Source: Streptomyces sp. AC555_RSS877 (GTDB taxonomy: Bacteria > Actinomycetota > Actinomycetes > Streptomycetales > Streptomycetaceae). From it: a stretch of DNA of 64,000 nucleotides. Numbering within the stretch: position 1 is the stretch's first letter; each line of letters starts with the position of its first letter. Under the pieces are notes generated by a model. The model did not search any database and was not told the origin of the DNA. It saw nothing but the letters and a program-made list of their open reading frames with translations. The stretch spans positions 124,001 to 188,000 of the forward strand of contig NZ_JAGMUK010000030.1 in the NCBI RefSeq assembly GCF_019049245.1, written 5' to 3'. Positions 18,186 to 29,212 of this stretch are shown piece after piece. The position numbers and the translations under genes were made by a program.

Positions 18186-18992
18186 TTGTTGTACGGCACG
18201 ATGAAGGTCGCCATCGGCGGGCCGCTGAAGGTCGCCTTCAGGCCCTGGGTGGACGGCCTCGAGAACATTCCGGCCGAGGGTCCCGCCATCCTGGCGAGCA
18301 ACCACCTGTCCTTCTCCGACTCGTTCTTCCTGCCCGCGGTCCTCGACCGCAAGGTCACCTTCATCGCGAAGGCCGAGTACTTCACCACGCCCGGTGTGAA
18401 GGGCCGGCTGACGGCCGCCTTCTTCAAGGGCGTCGGCCAGCTCCCCGTGGACCGCTCCGGCGGACGCGGCGCCGGCGAGGCCGCCGTCAAGAGCGGCATC
18501 GACGTCCTGGAGCGCGGTGAGCTGTTCGGGATCTACCCCGAGGGCACCCGGTCGCCCGACGGCCGCCTCTACCGGGGCAAGCCCGGCGGCCTCGCGCGCG
18601 TGGCGCTCGCCACCGGCGCGCCCGTCATCCCCGTCGCCATGATCGACACCGAGAAGATCCAGCCGCCCGGCAAGGTCGTGCCGAAGCTGATGCGGCCGGG
18701 CATCCGCATCGGCAAGCCGCTCGACTTCAGCCGCTACCAGGGCATGGAGCACGACCGTTTCGTGCTCCGCGCGCTGACCGACGAGGTCATGTACGAGATC
18801 ATGAGGCTCTCCGGCCAGGAGTACGTCGACATGTACGCGACCGCTGCCAAGCGGCAGATCGCGGACGCCGCGAAGGCCCAGAAGGAAGCGGAGAAGGCGG
18901 CCAGGGCCGCACTCGCGCAGGCGGTGAAGGAACAGGCCGAGAGGGACAAGGCCGCGCAGGACGACACGGACCAGGAGAAGCCCGAGTCCTAG
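18186..18992 (+). CDS. 1-acyl-sn-glycerol-3-phosphate acyltransferase (PlsC family)
   Basis: This is a 268-residue membrane-associated acyltransferase of phospholipid synthesis, transferring acyl groups to lysophosphatidate. Motif I is SNHLSFSDSFFLP (HX4D variant N-H-L-S-F-S-D), motif II region GVGQLPVDRSGG, motif III GIYPEGTRSPDG and motif IV GAPVIPVAM. The start is TTG 18186: AGGAGG (18173-18178) is 7 nt upstream, while the internal ATG 18201 is too far. The C-terminal 55 residues are a charged Ala/Lys/Glu helix with a disordered acidic end. The next gene begins 35 nt downstream, so it may be co-transcribed with macS-macR. Confidence 0.92.
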   Translation: MLYGTMKVAIGGPLKVAFRPWVDGLENIPAEGPAILASNHLSFSDSFFLPAVLDRKVTFIAKAEYFTTPGVKGRLTAAFFKGVGQLPVDRSGGRGAGEAAVKSGIDVLERGELFGIYPEGTRSPDGRLYRGKPGGLARVALATGAPVIPVAMIDTEKIQPPGKVVPKLMRPGIRIGKPLDFSRYQGMEHDRFVLRALTDEVMYEIMRLSGQEYVDMYATAAKRQIADAAKAQKEAEKAARAALAQAVKEQAERDKAAQDDTDQEKPES

Positions 18993-19027
18993 ACGGCGGT
19001 CTGGGGGATCGGACGGGGGGTGGGGGA

Positions 19028-20254
19028 ATGGCCAGGCGCGAGAGAGTCATGCGGATGTCGGTCGAGCAGCCGCTGTGGCGTGCGCTCGCCGGCTATCGGG
19101 TGCTCACCATGCTGTACGCGGTCGGGTTCTTCGCCACCGCCTACGACGGGTTCGACCGCCCCTGGGTCGCCGTCGCCTACTACTGCGTCCTGTTCGTCTG
19201 GACGGTGGCCACCCTGCCCAAGGTCGCGAACGCGGCCAGCTGCACCAAGCGCTTCCTCGCCGCCGACCTGACCATCGCGCTCACCGGCATCCTGCTCACG
19301 CCCTTCGCCGACGCCCATGAACGCATCCAGTCGGGCGGTCCGACGCTGCCGTCGATATGGACCGCGGGTTCCGTGCTGGCCTTCGCCATCAAGGGCGGCT
19401 GGCGCTGGGCGGCCGCCGCCTCCACCGCGGTCGCCGTCGCCAACCTGATCGAGCGCGGCAGCCCGGCCCGCGATACCGTCCACAACGTGGTCCTGGTCTG
19501 GGTCGCCTCCATCGCCATCGGCTACGTCGTCGAGGTCGCCCGCGCCTCCGAGCGCACCCTCGCCCGGGCCCTGGAGATCGAGGCGGCGACGAGGGAACGG
19601 GAGCGGCTCGCCCGGGACATCCACGACAGCGTGCTCCAGGTGCTGGCGATGGTGCAGCGGCGCGGCGCCGTCCTCGGCGGCGAGGCGGCCGCGCTGGGCC
19701 GGATGGCGGGCGAGCAGGAGGTCGCGCTGCGCACGCTGGTCTCCGGCGGGCTGGTGCCCGTCTCCCGCGTGTCGGAGGACGCGGCCGAGGGGGCGGTCGT
19801 ACGGGCCGTCGAGGAGCCGGACGACTCCACCGGCCCCGTCGACCTGCGCGCGCTGCTCGCCCCGTTCGCCTCCGCGAGGGTTAACCTCGCCGATCCCGGC
19901 GCCGCCGTGCCACTGCCTCCCGCCGCGGCGCGGGAGCTGGCGGCGGCCGTCGGCGCCGCCCTGGACAACGTCCGTGAGCACGTGGGCGAGGACGCGCGCG
20001 CGTGGATCCTCGTCGAGGACGAGCCGGACGAGGTCATCGTGACCGTACGGGACGACGGCCCCGGCATCCCCGAAGGCCGGCTGGCGCAGGCCGAGGGGGA
20101 GGGGCGGCTCGGTGTGGCCCTGTCGATCCGGGGCCGGCTGCGCGACCTCGGCGGCAGCGCCGAACTGATCTCGGTGCCCGGCCAGGGCACGGAGGTCGAA
20201 CTGAAGGTACCGAAGGAGAGCAAGTCCTCACGGGGGAAGGCGGACAGACGATGA
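19028..20254 (+). CDS. macS: MacS-like sensor histidine kinase
   Basis: This is a 408-residue membrane kinase. The N-terminal part (about 15-180) has several transmembrane helices and resembles the DUF5931 sensor of MacS. The HisKA_3 dimerisation segment has RLARDIHDSVLQVLA with phospho-acceptor His199. The HATPase end carries DNVREH (N box) and VRDDGPGIPEG (G1). Its TGA overlaps the response-regulator ATG (ATGA). In S. coelicolor the MacRS pair controls genes for membrane proteins involved in morphogenesis; I make the same assignment from family and gene order. The sensed signal is unknown. ATG 19028 has GGGGGA upstream; ATG 19049 is an alternative. Confidence 0.85.
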   Translation: MARRERVMRMSVEQPLWRALAGYRVLTMLYAVGFFATAYDGFDRPWVAVAYYCVLFVWTVATLPKVANAASCTKRFLAADLTIALTGILLTPFADAHERIQSGGPTLPSIWTAGSVLAFAIKGGWRWAAAASTAVAVANLIERGSPARDTVHNVVLVWVASIAIGYVVEVARASERTLARALEIEAATRERERLARDIHDSVLQVLAMVQRRGAVLGGEAAALGRMAGEQEVALRTLVSGGLVPVSRVSEDAAEGAVVRAVEEPDDSTGPVDLRALLAPFASARVNLADPGAAVPLPPAAARELAAAVGAALDNVREHVGEDARAWILVEDEPDEVIVTVRDDGPGIPEGRLAQAEGEGRLGVALSIRGRLRDLGGSAELISVPGQGTEVELKVPKESKSSRGKADRR

Positions 20255-20940
20255 CGGACACCAGCGAGGTGCGGCAGGACCCGATCAGGGTCATGGTGGT
20301 CGACGACCATCCGATGTGGCGCGACGCGGTCGCCCGCGACCTGGGCGAGTCGGGCTTCGACGTGGTCGCCACCGCGGGCGACGGCGAACAGGCCGTGCGC
20401 CGCGCCAAGGCCGCCGCGCCCGACGTCCTGGTGCTGGACCTGAACCTGCCCGCCAAACCCGGTGTCCAGGTCTGCAAGGAACTCGTGGGCGCCAACCCGG
20501 CGTTGCGGGTCCTGGTGCTGTCCGCGAGCGGTGAGCACGCCGACGTCCTGGAGGCGGTGAAGTCCGGCGCCACCGGCTATCTGCTGAAGTCGGCCTCGAC
20601 GGAGGAACTGCTGGACGCGGTCCGCCGTACGGCCGTCGGCGACCCGGTGTTCACCCCCGGCCTGGCCGGGCTGGTGCTCGGCGAGTACCGGCGCCTGGCC
20701 GCCGAACCCGAGCCCGCCCCGGACACCGGCCGGCCGGGGGCACCGCAGCTCACCGACCGCGAGACCGAGGTGCTGCGCCTCGTCGCCAAGGGTCTGAGCT
20801 ACAAGCAGATCGCCGAACGCCTCGTCATCTCGCACCGCACGGTCCAGAACCACGTCCAGAACACCCTCGGCAAGCTCCAACTGCACAACAGGGTCGAACT
20901 GGTGAGGTACGCGATAGAACGCGGACTCGACGACGAGTAG
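20251..20940 (+). CDS. macR: MacR-like response regulator (NarL/FixJ family)
   Basis: This is a 229-residue two-domain regulator. The receiver has the acidic pocket VVDDHPMW, phospho-acceptor Asp63 in VLVLDLNLPAKPG, and the conserved Lys in GYLLKSAS. The LuxR-type helix-turn-helix begins QLTDRETEVLRLVAKGLSYK and includes the recognition region SHRTVQNHVQNTLGKL. It is translationally coupled to the kinase by an ATGA overlap. A palindrome matching the published MacR box in all but one base lies at 40840-40861, upstream of a membrane-protein gene. The assignment rests on family and neighbourhood. Confidence 0.88.
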   Translation: MTDTSEVRQDPIRVMVVDDHPMWRDAVARDLGESGFDVVATAGDGEQAVRRAKAAAPDVLVLDLNLPAKPGVQVCKELVGANPALRVLVLSASGEHADVLEAVKSGATGYLLKSASTEELLDAVRRTAVGDPVFTPGLAGLVLGEYRRLAAEPEPAPDTGRPGAPQLTDRETEVLRLVAKGLSYKQIAERLVISHRTVQNHVQNTLGKLQLHNRVELVRYAIERGLDDE

Positions 20941-21017
20941 ATCAAGCGGCCCGACCGGATCAGTGGTCCCTCAACTCCTGCGCGTCTCGACGGAATTGTC
21001 GTTCCCGCCCATCCCCG

Positions 21018-21045
21018 TGTGACCTGGATCACTACTAGCGTGATC
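21018..21045. promoter_or_regulatory. Crp-like palindrome in the pfkA promoter region
   Basis: TGTGA-N6-TCACT (21018-21033) fits the GTG-N8-CAC core of Crp-family sites. An overlapping inverted repeat GATCAC (21027-21032) and GTGATC (21040-21045) surrounds a possible -10 box TAGCGT (21036-21041). Binding here would occlude the promoter. Confidence 0.4.
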
Positions 21046-21078
21046 CCCTCAGGCAACCGCGGCGAAGGGAACACTTCC

Positions 21079-22107
21079 ATGCGCGTCGGAGTACTGACCG
21101 GAGGCGGCGACTGCCCCGGGCTCAACGCCGTCATCCGGGGCATCGTCCGCAAGGGCGTGCAGGAGTACGGCTACGACTTCGTCGGCTTCCGGGACGGCTG
21201 GCGAGGACCCCTCGAGAACCGCACCGTGCGGCTGGACATCCCCGCGGTGCGCGGCATCCTGCCCCGCGGCGGCACCATCCTCGGCTCCTCACGCACCAAC
21301 CCCCTGAAGCAGGAGGACGGCATCCGCCGCATCAAGGAGAACCTCGCCGAGCAGGAGGTCGGGGCGCTCGTCGTGATCGGCGGCGAGGACACCCTCGGAG
21401 TCGCCGCCCGGCTGTCCGACGAGTACGGCGTGCCGTGCGTGGGCGTGCCGAAGACGATCGACAACGACCTGTCCGCCACCGACTACACCTTCGGATTCGA
21501 CACCGCGGTCGGCATCGCCACGGAGGCGATCGACCGGCTGCACACCACCGCCGAGTCTCACATGCGCGTGCTGGTCTGCGAGGTGATGGGCCGGCACGCG
21601 GGCTGGATCGCCCTCCACTCGGGCCTGGCCGGCGGGGCGAACGTCATCCTCATCCCCGAGCAGCGCTTCGACGTCGATCAGGTGTGCGCCTGGGTGACCT
21701 CCCGCTTCAAGGCGTCGTACGCCCCGATCGTGGTCGTCGCCGAGGGCGCGATGCCCAAGGACGGCGACATGGTCCTCAAGGACGGATCGCTGGACTCCTT
21801 CGGGCATGTGAGGCTGTCCGGCGTCGGCGAGTGGCTGGCGAAGGAGATCGAGCGGCGCACCGGCAAGGAGGCCCGCACCACGGTCCTCGGGCATGTCCAG
21901 CGCGGTGGCACGCCCAGCGCCTTCGACCGCTGGCTCGCCACCCGCTTCGGTCTGCACGCCATCGAGGCCGTCCGTGACGGCGACTTCGGCACGATGGTCG
22001 CCCTGCGCGGCACCGACATCGTGCGCGTCCCGATCGCGGAGGCGACGGCCCGGCTGAAGACGGTGGACCCCAAGCTGTACGAGGAGGTCGGGGTGTTCTT
22101 CGGCTGA
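21079..22107 (+). CDS. pfkA: 6-phosphofructokinase with PPi-type donor-site residues
   Basis: This 342-residue group A phosphofructokinase phosphorylates fructose 6-phosphate in glycolysis. VGVLTGGGDCPGLNA is the phosphate-binding start. PKTIDND holds the catalytic Asp128, and the MGRHAGWIA and EGA segments bind substrate. The residues equivalent to E. coli Gly104 and Gly124 are Asp104 (GGEDT) and Lys125 (PKTIDND). In this superfamily, that pair marks pyrophosphate-dependent enzymes, as in Amycolatopsis. ATP use cannot be excluded because streptomycetes carry several paralogues. The start ATG has GAAGGGA at 21064-21070. The promoter region holds a Crp-like palindrome. Confidence 0.93.
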   Translation: MRVGVLTGGGDCPGLNAVIRGIVRKGVQEYGYDFVGFRDGWRGPLENRTVRLDIPAVRGILPRGGTILGSSRTNPLKQEDGIRRIKENLAEQEVGALVVIGGEDTLGVAARLSDEYGVPCVGVPKTIDNDLSATDYTFGFDTAVGIATEAIDRLHTTAESHMRVLVCEVMGRHAGWIALHSGLAGGANVILIPEQRFDVDQVCAWVTSRFKASYAPIVVVAEGAMPKDGDMVLKDGSLDSFGHVRLSGVGEWLAKEIERRTGKEARTTVLGHVQRGGTPSAFDRWLATRFGLHAIEAVRDGDFGTMVALRGTDIVRVPIAEATARLKTVDPKLYEEVGVFFG

Positions 22108-22123
22108 GCCCGTCCGGCACCGC

Positions 22124-22157
22124 AGGCCTGTGGACCGTATATTCGGCCCACAGGCCT
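22124..22157. promoter_or_regulatory. Inverted repeat around a -10-like box upstream of the 2-hydroxyacid dehydrogenase
   Basis: AGGCCTGTGG (22124-22133) and CCACAGGCCT (22148-22157) are perfect 10-bp arms. The 14-nt interval contains TATATT (22138-22143). It could be the pfkA terminator (17 nt after its stop), an operator for the next gene, or both. There is no T-tract. Confidence 0.45.
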
Positions 22158-23125
22158 TCAGGACGGGAGAAGTCGGACGTGGAGATTCTCGCCTTCGGCG
22201 TTCAAGCAGACGAAAGGCCCCTGATCGAGGAAGCCTTCGCGGACCACCACGAGGTCCGCTGCCTGGACGTCTTCGTCAACGAGGACACCGCCCCCATCGC
22301 GGCCGGCTACGAGGTGATCTCCACCAGCGTCAACGCCGACCTCGGCCCGCGCGTCCTGGAAGCCCTCGCGGCCGGCGGCACACGGATGATCGCCCAGCGT
22401 TCCACCGGCTTCAACAACATCGACCTCAAGGTCGCCGAACGGCTCGGCATGACGGTCGCCCGGGTCTCGTCCTACTCGCCGTACTCGGTCGCCGAGTTCG
22501 CCTGGACCCTCGCCATGGCCGTCAACCGCCGTGTCGTCCGCGCCTCCACCCGCACCCGCGACTTCGACTTCCGCCTCGACGGCCTGATGGGCCGCGACAT
22601 GCACGGCCGCACCGCGGGCGTCCTCGGCACCGGCAGGATCGGCGAGGCGTTCGCCCGGATCGCCCACGGTTTCGGCATGCGGCTGCTGGGGTGGGACATC
22701 GCCGAGAACCCCGCCTGCAGGCAACTCGGGATGACCTACGTCTCCAAGGAACGCCTTCTCGCCGAGTCCGACCTGGTCAGCCTGCACGTCCCGCTGACGC
22801 CGAAGACCCTCCGTCTCATCGACGGGACCGCCCTGAAGTCGATGAAGGACGACGCGGTCCTGGTGAACTCCAGCCGCGGCGGCCTGGTCGACACCGCTGC
22901 CCTCGTCACCGAACTGCGCGCGGGCCGGTTCGCGGGCGTCGGCCTCGACGTCTACGAGGCCGAGGCGGGCCTGTTCTTCCTCGACAAGTCCCTGCACGCC
23001 GTCGAGGACGACACCCTGGCCCGCCTCGTCACCTTCCCGAACGTCCTGGTCACGTCCCACCAGGCGTACTACACCGAGGAGGCCGTCGGCCAGATCGTCG
23101 ACGCCACGGTGCGAAACGTCCTCGA

Positions 23126-26610
<3,485 letters not shown>

Positions 26611-26645
26611 CAGATCATCAGCTGACGCGCCTGTTACAGGTGCAC

Positions 26646-26695
26646 GGAGTGGGGCGTGGATCACATACGATCCGCGCCCCACTCCACTTTTGCGG
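26646..26695 (+). terminator. Rho-independent terminator of the DAHP synthase gene
   Basis: A 17-bp stem (GGAGTGGGGCG... at 26646-26662 with ...CGCCCCACTCC at 26679-26695, one G-U) with a 16-nt interval is followed by ACTTTTGC. It lies 36 nt after the stop codon and insulates the iron-regulated gene downstream. Confidence 0.85.
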
Positions 26696-26710
26696 TCCCC
26701 GAGTGACGGG

Positions 26711-26729
26711 TAAGGTTAGGTTAGCCTTA
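26711..26729. promoter_or_regulatory. Iron box (DmdR/IdeR-type operator)
   Basis: The 19-bp TAAGGTTAGGTTAGCCTTA closely resembles the DtxR-family consensus TTAGGTTAGGCTAACCTAA. It lies 25 nt before the bacterioferritin-associated ferredoxin start and overlaps the likely -10 region. With iron bound, the regulator should repress the gene. Confidence 0.8.
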
Positions 26730-26754
26730 TTGATCTCGGCGGGAGGTGAACCGC

Positions 26755-26988
26755 GTGTTCGTGTGCAACTGCTTCGGAGTGACCGAAGCGCAGGTCCAGC
26801 AGCACGCGGACAACGGCGCCTGCACACCGCGCCAGATAGCATCCGCCTGCAAGGCCGGCACGGACTGCGGATCCTGCGTCCGTCGGATCCAGGCAATCCT
26901 CGGCCGCGGCGCGTACCAACGGCGTCAGCCGGCCGACCAGGGCGCGTCGACCCTGACCGGACTCGAAGAGCTCGAAGAGGCGGCCTAG
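26755..26988 (+). CDS. bfd: Bacterioferritin-associated ferredoxin (BFD-like [2Fe-2S] protein)
   Basis: This is a 77-residue protein. The four cluster cysteines are visible: FVCNCFGV near the N-terminus and SACKAGTDCGSCVRRIQ near residues 38-48, the C-x-C...C-x2-C pattern of Bfd. Family members donate electrons to bacterioferritin to release stored iron. GTG 26755 is chosen for GGGAGG at 26741-26746, with 8 nt between them. Control by the iron box just upstream fits a gene needed when iron is scarce. It converges on bacterioferritin, and their stop codons share the palindrome CTAG (26985-26988). Confidence 0.93.
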   Translation: MFVCNCFGVTEAQVQQHADNGACTPRQIASACKAGTDCGSCVRRIQAILGRGAYQRRQPADQGASTLTGLEELEEAA

Positions 26989-27464
26989 CTCTCCGGCTGC
27001 TCGATCAGCTGGGCCAGGTAGAGCGCCTCGCCGAGCTTCTCCAGCAGTTCCAGCTGGGTGTCCAGGTAGTCGATGTGGTGCTCCTCGTCCTCGAGGATCG
27101 ACTCGAAGATGTTCGCGGACGTGATGTCGCCCTTGTTCCGCATCACCTCGACACCGCGCCTGAGCCGGTCGATCGCCTCGACCTCGATCTGCCGGTCGGC
27201 CTCGAACATCTCCTTGACCGTCTGTCCCACGCGGACGTGGAAGAGGCGCTGGTAGTTCGGCAGTCCGTCCAGGAACAGGATCCGGTCGGTGAGCACCTCG
27301 GCGTGCTTCATCTCGTCGAACGACTCGGCCCGCGTGTACTTCGCGAGCTTGGTCCAGCCGAAGTTCTCCTGCATCTTCGCGTGCAGGAAGTACTGGTTGA
27401 TCGCGGTGAGCTCGGCGGTCAGCTGCTCGTTGAGGAATTCGATGACCTCGGGGTCGCCCTGCAT
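26985..27464 (-). CDS. bfr: Bacterioferritin
   Basis: This is a 159-residue four-helix ferritin subunit. Ferroxidase ligands are visible in order: Glu in LNEQLTAELTAINQYF, Glu and His in ESFDEMKHAEVL, Glu in IEVEAIDRL, and Glu and His in ILEDEEHHIDYL. The Met in DEMKHAE is the axial haem ligand, which sets it apart from non-haem ferritins. The subunits form a 24-mer shell that stores iron and limits oxidative damage. ATG 27464 has AAGGAG 8 nt upstream. The 175-bp upstream region has no convincing iron box. Convergence with bfd pairs storage with release. Confidence 0.96.
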   Translation of the reverse strand: MQGDPEVIEFLNEQLTAELTAINQYFLHAKMQENFGWTKLAKYTRAESFDEMKHAEVLTDRILFLDGLPNYQRLFHVRVGQTVKEMFEADRQIEVEAIDRLRRGVEVMRNKGDITSANIFESILEDEEHHIDYLDTQLELLEKLGEALYLAQLIEQPES

Positions 27465-27639
27465 TGCAGAGGCTCCTTCCAACCGGGGGGAACTGGCAGG
27501 TTGCGCCGCATGATTCCACTGGTGGCGAAGATCGTCCAGTAAGTCTTCACTTAGTAAGTAAGGGCAGGCTTAGTTCGTAATGCCTGATTTGGGTAGGGGT
27601 TGGTCATGTGCACTGCCCGGGGTCTGTCAGGATGGAGTC

Positions 27640-28272
27640 ATGGGTCAGCCGGTGGAACGCGAGTCGGGAGAAGCGGCACACTCCGAGCTTCCGCCGGGGC
27701 AGCGAATGCAACGCGGCTGGCCGGTCACGCACTACGGTCCGGTCCCCAAGTTCCGGTCCGAGCGCTGGGAGTTCCGGGTCTTCGGCGCCACCGCGGACGG
27801 CGAGAAGCACTGCTGGAACCATGAGGAGTTCACGGCCCTGCCGTACACCAGCGTCGTGGGCGATCTGCACTGCGTCACGAAGTTCAGCATGCTCGGTGCC
27901 GAGTGGGGCGGCATCCCCGCCCGGACCATCCTGGACATCGCCCCGCCCGCCCCGGCCGTCACCCATGTGATGGTGTGGGCGGAGTACGGGTTCAGCTCGA
28001 ACCTGCGCCTGTCCGACTTCGCGTCCGAACACGCGATCTTCGCCACCCACAAGGACGGCGAACTGCTGACCGCGGAGCACGGCTTCCCGCTCCGTCTGGT
28101 CGTCCCCCATCTGTACGCGTGGAAGGGCCCCAAGTGGGTCCGGGGCGTGGAGTACATGACCGCCGACCGCCGCGGGTTCTGGGAGGAGCGCGGCTACCAC
28201 AACGTCGGCGACCCCTGGAAGGAACAGCGCTACTCCTACCAGGAGGGACCGGGAGACGGGCCCGAGCTCTGA
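27640..28272 (+). CDS. Sulfite-oxidase-like molybdopterin oxidoreductase domain protein
   Basis: This 210-residue protein is one oxidoreductase molybdopterin-binding domain without the dimerisation domain of full sulfite oxidases. The likely molybdenum-binding Cys lies in DLHCVTKFSMLGAEWGG, followed by the family segment WAEYGFSSNLRLSDFA, PLRLVVPHLYAWKGPKWVRGVEY and the C-terminal GFWEERGYHNVGDPWKEQR. No signal peptide is visible, so it is probably cytosolic. The substrate is unknown. ATG 27640 follows a CAGGAT box by 6 nt, suggesting leaderless transcription. It converges on the endonuclease IV gene with 15 nt between stops. Confidence 0.88.
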   Translation: MGQPVERESGEAAHSELPPGQRMQRGWPVTHYGPVPKFRSERWEFRVFGATADGEKHCWNHEEFTALPYTSVVGDLHCVTKFSMLGAEWGGIPARTILDIAPPAPAVTHVMVWAEYGFSSNLRLSDFASEHAIFATHKDGELLTAEHGFPLRLVVPHLYAWKGPKWVRGVEYMTADRRGFWEERGYHNVGDPWKEQRYSYQEGPGDGPEL

Positions 28273-28287
28273 CCCCGGGCCACGGTT

Positions 28288-29178
28288 TCAGCCGTCCCGC
28301 AGTTTCTTCAGGCGCTCCACGTCCGCCGCGTGCCCCTCCTTGCCGCCGGGCGTCTCGATGATCAGCGGTACGCCCTCGGTCGCCGGGTGGGTCATCAGCG
28401 CGCGGAACGGGTCCTCGCCGATGTGACCTGCCCCGATGTTCTCGTGCCGGTCCTTGTGCGCGCCAACCACGTCCTTGGAGTCGTTGGCGTGGATCAGCTT
28501 CAGCCGGCCCTCGCCGACCGTGTCCACCAGCAGGTCGAGCGTCTGGTGCATGCCGGCCGGCCCGGTCAGGTCGTGCCCGGCCGCGAAGATGTGGCAGGTG
28601 TCCAGGCACACGCCCAGTTTCGGATGGGCGTCCAGCGCCTCGAAGTACGGCCCGAAGTCCCAGGTCCGCGAGCACAGCGAGGCACCCTGCCCGGCCGTCG
28701 ACTCCAGCAACAGGAACGGGTCGTCGTCGTGGGTGAGCTCGTCGAGCAGCGGCAGCAGGTACTCCCGCACCTGCTTCAGCGCCACGGACCGGTCCCGGCC
28801 GCCCGTCGCGCTGCCGGTGTGCACGACCACGCCCAGCGCCCCGATGTCCCGCCCGCGCCGCAGTGAGTGCCGCAACGACTCGACGGACCTCTCCGCGGTC
28901 GCCTCGGTGTGCGAACCGAAGTTGATCAGGTACGGGGCATGCACGTACGCCGGGATCGACTCGGCCGCGCACGCCTCCCGGAACGCCTCGTCCTGCCGCG
29001 GACTGCCGACGGGCGTCGCCCAGCCGCGCGGGTTGGCGACGAAGACCTGCACGGTCTCGGCCTTCAGATCATGGGCGTAGGACAGGCCCACGGAGTGCAG
29101 ACCGCCGGCCACGGGGACGTGGCCGCCGACGGGGTTGCGCAGCGCGCCGGAGGCGGTGCCGGACTGTTGACTCTTCAC
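28288..29178 (-). CDS. nfo: Endonuclease IV (AP endonuclease / deoxyribonuclease IV)
   Basis: This 296-residue TIM-barrel enzyme cuts DNA 5' to abasic sites in base-excision repair. The trinuclear zinc ligands can be followed: YVHAPYLINFGS, VVVHTGSATG, LLLESTAGQG, VCLDTCHIFAAGHD, LIHANDSKD, KDRHENIGAGHIGE and IIETPGGKEG. The N-terminus before VGGHVPVAGG is a short polar extension. The start is GTG 29178, read from the minus strand, with no clear ribosome site; an in-frame start nearer GGHVPV is possible. The next gene upstream on the same strand ends at 29213, leaving 34 nt. Confidence 0.93.
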   Translation of the reverse strand: MKSQQSGTASGALRNPVGGHVPVAGGLHSVGLSYAHDLKAETVQVFVANPRGWATPVGSPRQDEAFREACAAESIPAYVHAPYLINFGSHTEATAERSVESLRHSLRRGRDIGALGVVVHTGSATGGRDRSVALKQVREYLLPLLDELTHDDDPFLLLESTAGQGASLCSRTWDFGPYFEALDAHPKLGVCLDTCHIFAAGHDLTGPAGMHQTLDLLVDTVGEGRLKLIHANDSKDVVGAHKDRHENIGAGHIGEDPFRALMTHPATEGVPLIIETPGGKEGHAADVERLKKLRDG

Positions 29179-29212
29179 ACAACAAGGGTGTCATGCGGCC
29201 CGGGCCGGACAG

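Noticed and set aside
26985..26988. CTAG at the bfd/bfr junction as an insertion scar of the CTAG-bounded element
   Set aside because: Only the four-base palindrome is shared; no element sequence flanks it and both genes are full length.
27520..27580. Possible second iron box upstream of bacterioferritin
   Set aside because: TAAG...CTTA arms are present, but the centre does not fit the 19-bp DtxR-family consensus.
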